From: Pseudomonadota bacterium
GTDB taxonomy: Bacteria; Pseudomonadota; Alphaproteobacteria; Rhizobiales; Xanthobacteraceae
Direction: 5' to 3'
Length of the DNA: 20,748 nucleotides
Assembly (NCBI GenBank): GCA_023386885.1
Contig: JAEWIX010000046.1
Location: forward strand, 1 to 20,748
Every line of letters starts with the position of its first letter. Position 1 is the stretch's first letter. The position numbers were made by a program, and so were the translations under genes. Under the pieces are notes generated by a model. The model saw only the letters and a list, made by a program, of their open reading frames with translations. It was not told the DNA's origin and ran no database searches. This document shows, piece by piece, positions 15,097 through 20,748 of this stretch.

Positions 15097-16386
15097 TCAC
15101 GGCAGCCGCAACAGAATCTCGATCGTGTGCAGGACCAATCCGACCAGCCCGCCGATCAGGGTGCCGTTGAAGCGGATGTATTGCAGGTCCTTGCCGACAT
15201 TGGTTTCGATCAGTGTGATGAGCTGCGCCATGTCCCACCCCTTCACCTGATCGGCGATAAAGGTGGAGACGCCGCTTTTCTGATCGGCGATGAAGCTGCG
15301 CAGCACGAGGACGATGCCCTGATTGATCTCGCCGCGCATTTCACCATCGGCGGCGAGCGCCTTCCCCGCCTCAACGAACACATTGGCGAGATGGTGTTGC
15401 AGCACGCTGGATTCACCGGACGCGCTTTTCTCGATGAACGCCTTCGCCTGCGCCCACACGCTCTGCGCTAGTCCGCCGAGTTCGGGCCTCGCCAGCAGGC
15501 CGCGCTTCAACTCGTCGAGATGCGCGGCATAGGCGGGATCGCTCGCTGCCTTGTCGACGAAGGCCAGCACCATGCGATCGAACTCACCGCGGAACGGATG
15601 GTTCGGATCGGCGCGGACCTCGTCGAAGAACGCCGACGCCGACGCGAGGATTCGTTTCACCAGGAACGCATCGGCGCGATAGAAATTCAGCAACGACGGC
15701 AATTCGTCGCGCAGCTTGGCGCGAAACGCCGTCATCGTCTCCGGCTGGCTGAGTGCGCCGTGGATGGCGACCAGAAGATCGTCGAGCAGCGCCTTGTGTC
15801 GTCCCTCCGCGACGAAATTGCGTAACGTGCTGGTGGCGAGCGGCGCCAGATCGATCGACTGCAACTGCGCCATCACCCGGCGCGAGACGTACTGCGTGAG
15901 TCCGGAGGTCTCGGTCGCGTCGAACGCTTCCGGCAACAGACGCAGCACGAAGCGCGCGAGGTCGGCGCTGCGCTTGCGGTCGCTCATCCACTCCGCCATG
16001 AAGGATGCGAAGTCGATCTCGCGCAGTTTGGCGTCGACCGGCGCGGCGTCGAGAAAATTGGTTTCGATGAATTCACCGAGCTTGTCGGCGATCCGCGCCT
16101 GATTGTTCTGGATGATCGCGGTATGCGGGATCGGTAGACCCAGCGGCCGGCGGAACAGTGCGACGACCGCGTACCAGTCCGCGAGCCCGCCCACCGTCGC
16201 GGCTTCCGCGAAGGCGGCGACGAAGCCGAACGCCGGATGATAGGGCAACAGCAGCTTCGCGGTGATGAACACCGCAAGGCATCCCACCAGCACCAGCGTC
16301 GCCAGGAATTTGATGCGCTTCAACTCGGCGGCGCGCGCGGCGTCCGCGCCGGTTGACGTCAATGCGAACTGAGCGTCACGCGTCAT
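15097..16386 (-). CDS. DUF445 family membrane protein
   Basis: A 429-residue DUF445 protein (relatives include E. coli YjiN); the function is unknown. A hydrophobic segment at about 27-47 and a second around 52-78 with the family pattern GGLADWYAVVALFRRPLG (67-84) lie near the N-terminus. A long soluble helical middle follows, and a last hydrophobic segment occupies the final 20 residues, so it is probably anchored at both ends. Two adjacent ATGs occur (16389, 16386); AGGA lies 5 bases before the second. The 219 bases between its stop and the next gene's start hold only short inverted repeats (15035-15046, 15046-15067). Confidence 0.85.
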   Translation of the reverse strand: MTRDAQFALTSTGADAARAAELKRIKFLATLVLVGCLAVFITAKLLLPYHPAFGFVAAFAEAATVGGLADWYAVVALFRRPLGLPIPHTAIIQNNQARIADKLGEFIETNFLDAAPVDAKLREIDFASFMAEWMSDRKRSADLARFVLRLLPEAFDATETSGLTQYVSRRVMAQLQSIDLAPLATSTLRNFVAEGRHKALLDDLLVAIHGALSQPETMTAFRAKLRDELPSLLNFYRADAFLVKRILASASAFFDEVRADPNHPFRGEFDRMVLAFVDKAASDPAYAAHLDELKRGLLARPELGGLAQSVWAQAKAFIEKSASGESSVLQHHLANVFVEAGKALAADGEMRGEINQGIVLVLRSFIADQKSGVSTFIADQVKGWDMAQLITLIETNVGKDLQYIRFNGTLIGGLVGLVLHTIEILLRLP

Positions 16387-16481
16387 CATGATCCTGCGGC
16401 GTTCGAACAATCCCGCTCACTATAGCCGATCGAGCCGGCATATGCCCGCCGCGCCGTTTGCAAGAACAGTCATCGGCAAAC

Positions 16482-16510
16482 AAAAAGAAGGCCCGCGACG
16501 CGGGCCTTCT
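16482..16510 (-). terminator. Rho-independent terminator of the phasin gene
   Basis: A perfect 12-bp inverted repeat, AGAAGGCCCGCG/CGCGGGCCTTCT (16486-16497/16499-16510), is followed on the minus strand by TTTTTG, about 55 bases after the phasin stop. Confidence 0.88.
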
Positions 16511-16517
16511 AGTTGAA

Positions 16518-16547
16518 GATCGTCAACGGGGAGGAACGTTGACGATC
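16518..16547. other. Second stem-loop in the phasin 3' untranslated region
   Basis: GATCGTCAAC (16518-16527) pairs perfectly with GTTGACGATC (16538-16547) around a 10-base loop. It lies between the phasin stop and the terminator and has no T tract, so it is more likely an mRNA stability or processing element than a terminator. Confidence 0.6.
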
Positions 16548-16564
16548 AGTCGAAACGTGAACGA

Positions 16565-17050
16565 TCAGGCAGCCTTGTTGTAGGACGCCGCGACCTTGGA
16601 GAAATTCTCCTGAGCTGACTTCGCACCTTCGGTCACCAGCTTGCCGACGTACTCGCTGGTCGACTTGGCGCGGGCAACAAGGGTCTCGCCGTGAGCGCGG
16701 GCCAGATCGGACTGGATCTGGAAGGCTTCAGTGATCGACTTGGCCGAAGCCAGCTTGTCGATGCCGTTGAAGAACGCTTCGGCGTCCTGGTACATCGCCT
16801 GCTGGATGCTGCGGCTGATCTTGGCGACTTCGCTGACCGAGTTGTTGGCAGCGGCTTCGATCGCGGCGGTCACCTTCTCCGAACCGTTGTGGAGGTCGGC
16901 GGCGCGATCCTTGGCGGTGCCGGCGGCGCGCTTGACGAAGTCACGAGCGGCTTCGGGAACTTCCACGTTCTGGAGGTTCTTGAAGGCATCGGAAATCGGA
17001 GCAAAAGCTGCTTGCACGCTGTTCAGCACGGAATTGGTTTCGTTCGACAT
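16565..17050 (-). CDS. phaP: Phasin, PHA granule-associated protein
   Basis: A 161-residue phasin-family protein that coats polyhydroxyalkanoate granules. The sequence is Ala-rich, lacks Cys, and is predicted to be almost wholly amphipathic helix (SVQAAFAPISDAFKNLQ near the N-terminus, then AEAFFNGIDKLASAKSITEA). ATG 17050 follows GGAG at 6 bases; an upstream in-frame ATG at 17062 overlaps that site and is less likely. It is transcribed alone, with its own promoter and terminator, on the same strand as the phaE-phaC operon about 500 bases away. Confidence 0.88.
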   Translation of the reverse strand: MSNETNSVLNSVQAAFAPISDAFKNLQNVEVPEAARDFVKRAAGTAKDRAADLHNGSEKVTAAIEAAANNSVSEVAKISRSIQQAMYQDAEAFFNGIDKLASAKSITEAFQIQSDLARAHGETLVARAKSTSEYVGKLVTEGAKSAQENFSKVAASYNKAA

Positions 17051-17115
17051 GTCAATCTCCATCCTCAGGTTTGAGCTATGGGCTCGGCCCGTCCGGTGTG
17101 GCCCGGGATGGGAGT

Positions 17116-17156
17116 GTTATGTCACAGCCCTTTGTGCATTGCAACATCATTGTTGC
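17116..17156 (-). promoter_or_regulatory. Phasin promoter overlapped by a candidate PhaR operator
   Basis: On the minus strand TTGCAA (17144-17139) and CATAAC (17121-17116) are 17 bases apart, a plausible promoter about 65 bases before the start. Over the -35 lies TGCATTGCAACA (17135-17146), plus the inverted repeat GCAAC/GTTGC (17141-17145/17152-17156). As I recall, PhaR of Bradyrhizobium diazoefficiens prefers TGCRNYGCASMA, which this matches at 11 of 12 positions. The remaining AT-rich stretch to about 17255 shows no gene. Confidence 0.5.
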
Positions 17157-17255
17157 GTCGCGATATCACGAACGCGTGATTATCACATACAGCACAAGAT
17201 ATTCAGAATTTAATCAAGAGAAAACAAATACTTACTCTCAAAAACATCCTTGAGT

Positions 17256-17390
17256 GGCTTCTCCGCGCAAGCGGGGATCCATCGCGGTGTCGTGATGTGG
17301 AAGGCGATCGTACCCTTTGGCAAGCGGCAGGCGGTCTCATAATCACGCTTGTCAGGGATTCTGGGTCCCCGCCTTCGCGGGGACGACGAT
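17256..17390. repeat. Dispersed intergenic repeat with terminal hairpins
   Basis: The stretch is bounded by CCGC/GCGG (17263-17266/17271-17274) and GTCCCCGC/GCGGGGAC (17365-17372/17377-17384, loop CTTC). Read on the minus strand it gives a peptide with SSPRRRGPRIPDKRD and PRWIPACAE, phrases I recall from many spurious small ORFs in Bradyrhizobium-type genomes. I therefore call it a repeat rather than a gene. The bases from here to the GNAT stop at 17522 show no other feature. Confidence 0.65.
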
Positions 17391-17521
17391 TTTCGGGCTG
17401 AGAGGGCGTGGCACAAATCCCGTGCGCCCATGATGGTCGTCGCGCTAAAGCCGCGACAACCCCTGCCCGGCGCTGATCCGCCGAGCCTATCCACCGAAAC
17501 GCAAACGGATGAACGTGCCGC

Positions 17522-18121
17522 TCAGTTCTGAACCGCAGCGGGAACGCCGTAAGCTTCCAGCTTGGCCCGCACCAGTGCGACATTATGGCCGAGCACGACG
17601 ATGTCGTGGGTGCGGCCGTCGCGGTCGCGGACATGGTCGCGCAACAGCGCTTCCGCCTTGAAGCCGAGCCCTTCGAAGATGGCGATGGCGCCGGTCTGAT
17701 CCACCGTCATCTGCGCCACGAGTTTCTCGAGGCCCATCGACAGCGCCAGCGCGAAGGTTTCCTGCGTCAGCGCGCGCCCCACGCCGAGGCCGCGTACGTC
17801 GGCGGAAATCACCATGCGGATGCCGCCGACATGCGGCGACCACGAATGCACGTCGCGAACGATGGTGCCGCAGCCCACCACCTTGTCGCCCTTCCAGGCC
17901 AGCAGGCTGGTGATGGTGCCGCGCTCGATCTCCCGGACCCAGGCGGTCAGCACCTTCGGTTCGGTAATGTTGCGCGGCAGGAACAACAGGTCGTGTACCG
18001 GAAGTTCGCGCGCGAAGGCCAGCACCGCCGCCTCGTCGGCCGCGCCCATCAGGCGAAACTCGACCGGTCCCGCCTCGGTGACCACCTGCCGCGGATAGGA
18101 ACGTAATTCGGAACTGCTCAT
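17522..18121 (-). CDS. GNAT family N-acetyltransferase
   Basis: A 199-residue GNAT-fold acetyltransferase. The acetyl-CoA loop is visible as ISADVRGLGVGRAL (105-118, R/QxxGxG/A form), preceded by a strand with VVGCGTIV and followed by IFEGLGFKAEALLRDHVRD, typical of motif B. The substrate is unknown. The ATG overlaps the phaC stop by four bases (ATGA), so it is translationally coupled to the PHA synthase and is the last gene of phaE-phaC-GNAT. That link suggests a role tied to PHA metabolism or acetyl-CoA, but no sequence feature proves it. Confidence 0.85.
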   Translation of the reverse strand: MSSSELRSYPRQVVTEAGPVEFRLMGAADEAAVLAFARELPVHDLLFLPRNITEPKVLTAWVREIERGTITSLLAWKGDKVVGCGTIVRDVHSWSPHVGGIRMVISADVRGLGVGRALTQETFALALSMGLEKLVAQMTVDQTGAIAIFEGLGFKAEALLRDHVRDRDGRTHDIVVLGHNVALVRAKLEAYGVPAAVQN

Positions 18122-19206
18122 ACTGATCTCTCACCTAACCATGAATCGAGTTTCGGCCACATGCGTTTGACCGCGTTGCCGCCGGCAGCAAGGCTGACAT
18201 GGCCGCCTTTGAGCATGACCTCTTCCTTGTCGGCCGATCCCACTTTCGCAATCAAGTGTCTCGATGCCTCGTAAGGCACGATGTGATCGTGCTCCGCGAC
18301 AACGTGGAGGATCGGCACCGTGATGTTGGAAAGAACAGCCTTGCGGCCGCCAACGGTCATCGTGTCGTTGAATATCTTGTTATCCCACATCAGGTCCTTG
18401 GTCATCTGGCGGAAATATTCTCCCGCCAGCGGCAGGGTGTCCGCGCCCCACTTGTCCATCATCCGGAAGGATTTGACGTACTCGTCGTTCCAGATGTTCT
18501 CCCACAACTGCACCTGCCCCATCGCCCGCGCCGCCGGCCGCAGCATGTCGAACGAGGTCATGATCATTTCCGCCGGCACGTTGCCGACGCTGTCCACAAG
18601 CCGATCGACGTCGAAGTAGCGTCGGTCGGAGAAGTTCTGGAACAGCGTCATGTGACGGAAATCGATCGGCGTCGTGAAGCAGACGAGATTCTTCAGTGGC
18701 CCATCGGTATGCACCGATGCGTAGAGCGTCGACAGCATGCCGCCGGCACAATAGCCGATGATGTTGATGTCGGTTTCGCCGGAGTCCTCCTGTACCGTGC
18801 GGACGCATTCCGGGATGAAGCCGAGGACATAGTCGTCGAGCCGCAGGCTTTTTTCTTCCGGCTTCGGCGCAGTCCAGTCGAGCATGTAGACGTCGTAACC
18901 GCGCTTGAGCAGAAACTCGATCATGCTCTGTCCGGGCGCGAGATCGAGAATGTAGCCGCGATTGGTGGTCGCCATCACGATCAGCACCGGGATGCGATAG
19001 ATTTCATCCGTCATCGGCCGGTAGTGATAGAGCTGCATGGTGCCGCGCGACAGGATGATATCCTTCGGCGTCGCGCCCGGCGTCGGGCCGGACGAGGCGA
19101 TGTATTCGACGCCCTTGATGCTGCGTTGAATCGCGCGCTGCACTTCGGTCTGGATACGCTCCGAAACCGATGCAAGATCGAGCGTTGAACCGGAAACCGC
19201 GTTCAT
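18118..19206 (-). CDS. phaC: Class III-type polyhydroxyalkanoate synthase, catalytic subunit
   Basis: PhaC polymerises (R)-3-hydroxyacyl-CoA to PHA at the granule surface. The 362-residue length is that of class III/IV enzymes (class I and II are about 550-600). The lipase-like box GYCAGG places the nucleophile at Cys153, with Asp307 (AEHDHIVP) and His336 (GGHVSL) completing the triad. The spacing is almost the same as Cys149/Asp302/His331 of the Allochromatium vinosum enzyme. ATG 19206 overlaps the stop of the upstream PhaE-like gene by four bases, and its own stop overlaps the GNAT start. Confidence 0.92.
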   Translation of the reverse strand: MNAVSGSTLDLASVSERIQTEVQRAIQRSIKGVEYIASSGPTPGATPKDIILSRGTMQLYHYRPMTDEIYRIPVLIVMATTNRGYILDLAPGQSMIEFLLKRGYDVYMLDWTAPKPEEKSLRLDDYVLGFIPECVRTVQEDSGETDINIIGYCAGGMLSTLYASVHTDGPLKNLVCFTTPIDFRHMTLFQNFSDRRYFDVDRLVDSVGNVPAEMIMTSFDMLRPAARAMGQVQLWENIWNDEYVKSFRMMDKWGADTLPLAGEYFRQMTKDLMWDNKIFNDTMTVGGRKAVLSNITVPILHVVAEHDHIVPYEASRHLIAKVGSADKEEVMLKGGHVSLAAGGNAVKRMWPKLDSWLGERSV

Positions 19207-19589
19207 TTGGATCCTCCAGCAGCGGACGGCGGCCGTCGCGTTCGCGGCGGTCTGGGCGTGCCGGACAGTCCCTGACCGGTTCCGCCGGACTTATCCTGCA
19301 TCCGATACAACAGCGTCCTGATCTCGCTCAGTTGTGCCTCGATGGCCTGCAACCGCTCGGCCATGTTCACCAGTTGCGCCCGGCTCGGCAGATTCATGCC
19401 GACGAGGTACTTCTCTATCATGTCGCCGAACTGTTTCTGCGCACCCGCGGCGATGCCGCCGGCCTGGTTCATCACCTTGCTGAACTCGGGCGATGTCATG
19501 GTCTGCGTGGCGAAGGAGTTGAAACCCTTCTCCATCTCGCCGAGCATGGTGTGCCAGATCTCTACCGGATCGTTGCTCTTGTTCGCCAC
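19203..19589 (-). CDS. phaE: Short PhaE-like PHA synthase subunit
   Basis: A 128-residue protein directly upstream of and overlapping phaC, taken as its non-catalytic partner. It begins DPVEIWHTMLGEMEKGF, has a stretch EFSKVMNQAGG...FGDMIEKYLVGMNLPSRAQL typical of the C-terminal region of PhaE/PHA_synth_III_E proteins, then a helix/coiled coil at 71-100 and a basic Pro/Arg/Gly tail (101-128). Classical PhaE is near 350 residues and PhaR of class IV near 200, so this is a minimal version. The start is GTG 19589, after GGAGGG at about 7 bases. The symbol is by position and resemblance. Confidence 0.72.
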   Translation of the reverse strand: MANKSNDPVEIWHTMLGEMEKGFNSFATQTMTSPEFSKVMNQAGGIAAGAQKQFGDMIEKYLVGMNLPSRAQLVNMAERLQAIEAQLSEIRTLLYRMQDKSGGTGQGLSGTPRPPRTRRPPSAAGGSK

Positions 19590-19660
19590 GGAAGTCCCTC
19601 CCTAGATTTCGTCCGGGCCGCCATCCTTGCGGAGGTCGGCCTCGCTTTTCTTTTGCTGTC

Positions 19661-19689
19661 ATTCCATACTGTTGTGACAGTGCGGTCAA
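19661..19689 (-). promoter_or_regulatory. Possible promoter of the phaE-phaC-GNAT operon
   Basis: On the minus strand TTGACC (19689-19684) and TGGAAT (19666-19661) are 17 bases apart, about 70 bases before the GTG start. The -10 is weak. A loose inverted repeat CTGTCA/TGACAG (19656-19661/19675-19680) overlaps it. The rest of the 196-base divergent gap shows no gene. Confidence 0.35.
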
Positions 19690-19785
19690 TATTTCTCGAA
19701 CCGTTTCCCGATACCTGCCCGACGTCATTCGCAAGTCCCAAAATCACCTGCCACCCATTCGTTTTCGACGATCCAAGGAGCCAAC

Positions 19786-20706
19786 GTGAACCCGATCCCG
19801 CATCAACCGCCGCAAATGCTGCGCGCCAACGGCATCGAGCTTTGCTACGAAATTTTCGGCGCACCGGATGCCGAACCGCTGGTGCTGATCATGGGACTGG
19901 GCGCCCAGATGATTCACTGGGACGACGACTTCTGCCGTCAGCTTGCGGCGCAGGGCTTTCGCGTCATCCGCTTCGACAATCGCGACATCGGCAAATCGTC
20001 GCAGATGAAGGGCGGCGGAAAGATCGGCGCGATTGAATTTCTCAAGCTACGGTTCCTGAAAATTCCGGTGGCCGCGCCCTACAAGCTGCGCGACATGGCG
20101 ACCGACGTGGTCGGTCTGCTCGATGCGCTGAACATCCGCTCGGCTCACATCGTCGGCGCATCGATGGGCGGCATGATCGCGCAGGAACTCGCCATCGTTT
20201 TCCCGGAGCGGGTGCGCACGCTGACCTCGATCATGTCCACCACCGGCAACCCCAAGCTGCCCGGCCCGACGCGCGAAGCGGCTGCGCTGTTGTTGGCCGC
20301 ACCGGTGACCGAGCGCGAGGCCTTCATCAAACGCTTCGAACAAACCTGGAAACTGCTGCGCGTCGGCAGTTTCCCGCAGGATGAGGCGCTCGACCGCGAG
20401 CGCGCGGTCCGCACCTTCGAACGCGGGCTCAATCCGGCCGGCGTGTCGCGACAGTTGCGCGCCATCCTCGCATCGGGCAGCCGCAAGGACCGGCTCAAGG
20501 CGGTGAAGGCGCCGACCCTGGTGATTCACGGCAACGTCGATCCGCTGGTGCGCCCCGAGGGCGGCAAGGATACCGCCGCATCGATCCCCGGCGCGAAGCT
20601 GGTGACAATCGACGGCATGGGCCACGCGCTGCCGATCCCGCTGTGGCCGCAGATCATCGGCGCCATCGTCACCCACGCGCGCGGGGCGAAGCCGACGGTG
20701 CATTGA
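19786..20706 (+). CDS. Alpha/beta hydrolase fold protein
   Basis: A 306-residue alpha/beta hydrolase. The oxyanion region LVLIMGLGAQMIHWDD is followed by the nucleophile elbow GASMGG (Ser126), Asp252 in HGNVDPLV and His280 in GMGHALP, a full catalytic triad. The first residues show no signal peptide. The start is GTG 19786, with AAGGAG 5 bases upstream, which fits better than any later ATG. It diverges from phaE. Relatives are annotated as generic esterases or hydrolases; a PHA depolymerase role is possible by location only. Confidence 0.85.
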   Translation: MNPIPHQPPQMLRANGIELCYEIFGAPDAEPLVLIMGLGAQMIHWDDDFCRQLAAQGFRVIRFDNRDIGKSSQMKGGGKIGAIEFLKLRFLKIPVAAPYKLRDMATDVVGLLDALNIRSAHIVGASMGGMIAQELAIVFPERVRTLTSIMSTTGNPKLPGPTREAAALLLAAPVTEREAFIKRFEQTWKLLRVGSFPQDEALDRERAVRTFERGLNPAGVSRQLRAILASGSRKDRLKAVKAPTLVIHGNVDPLVRPEGGKDTAASIPGAKLVTIDGMGHALPIPLWPQIIGAIVTHARGAKPTVH

Positions 20707-20726
20707 GCATCAGCCATAATCTCTCG

Positions 20727-20748
20727 TCCGTCATGGCCGGATTCATTC
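20727..20748. repeat. Partial intergenic palindromic repeat at window end
   Basis: CGTCATGGCCGG (20729-20740) resembles the first arm of the repeat at 14007-14026 and is cut by the window end. It is too short to be certain. Confidence 0.35.

Noticed and set aside
17203..17634. Small minus-strand frames upstream of the phasin gene, with PRRRGP and PRWIPA phrases
   Set aside because: These phrases recur in spurious ORFs made by an intergenic repeat; the DNA has terminal hairpins and no ribosome site, so it is listed as a repeat.
18199..19188. Open frame opposite phaC, and similar frames opposite paaK, paaE and paaX
   Set aside because: Shadow frames with no motif or credible ribosome site; the opposite strand encodes the recognised enzymes.
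1..20748. CRISPR arrays, tRNA or rRNA genes, insertion sequences, phage or integrase genes
   Set aside because: I found no regularly spaced repeats, no cloverleaf-like RNA gene, and no transposase or integrase motif in any frame I examined.

Overview
The window looks like chromosomal DNA of an alphaproteobacterium of the order Hyphomicrobiales, most likely the Bradyrhizobium/Rhodopseudomonas/Afipia group. The grounds are high GC, paa and pha protein sequences of the type found there, and several intergenic hairpin repeats that I recall as common in those genomes. I cannot name a species from the sequence alone.

Positions 1-5062 hold the first phenylacetate (PAA) block. On the minus strand, paaN (aldehyde dehydrogenase) is followed by the 5' part of a LivK-type solute-binding protein that runs off the window. 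Divergently on the plus strand lie paaG (broken by an in-frame amber codon), paaI (thioesterase) and paaK (phenylacetate-CoA ligase). Positions 5129-8177, plus strand, hold a Tat-signal amidase and an overlapping speD-speE pair for spermidine synthesis. Positions 8287-13107, minus strand, hold paaX-paaA-paaB-paaC-paaD-paaE: the repressor and the complete multicomponent phenylacetyl-CoA epoxidase with its reductase and Fe-S maturation factor. A TetR-family regulator (13304-13987) diverges from paaX.

Positions 14107-17050, minus strand, hold an alpha/beta hydrolase, a DUF445 membrane protein and a phasin. Positions 17522-19589, minus strand, are a tightly overlapping operon of a very short PhaE-like subunit, a class III PHA synthase (PhaC) and a GNAT acetyltransferase. 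A second alpha/beta hydrolase (19786-20706) diverges from it.

Working model: PAA is taken up (possibly by the LivK-type transporter) or released from an amide, activated by PaaK, epoxidised by PaaABCE, isomerised by PaaG and oxidised by PaaN after ring opening. PaaI rescues trapped CoA esters. The resulting acetyl-CoA can be stored as polyhydroxyalkanoate by the neighbouring PHA genes. paaF, paaH, paaJ and a MaoC-type ring hydrolase are not in the window.

The points most worth a second look are: the amber codon in paaG, placed where the AGQ of its active-site loop is expected; a matched pair of TetR-type operators at the paaN/paaG and paaX/tetR promoters; a 128-residue PhaE-like subunit translationally coupled to PhaC and a GNAT protein; a candidate PhaR operator over the phasin promoter; and the insertion of amidase and speDE between the two halves of the PAA cluster. 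None of these by itself proves a new system.
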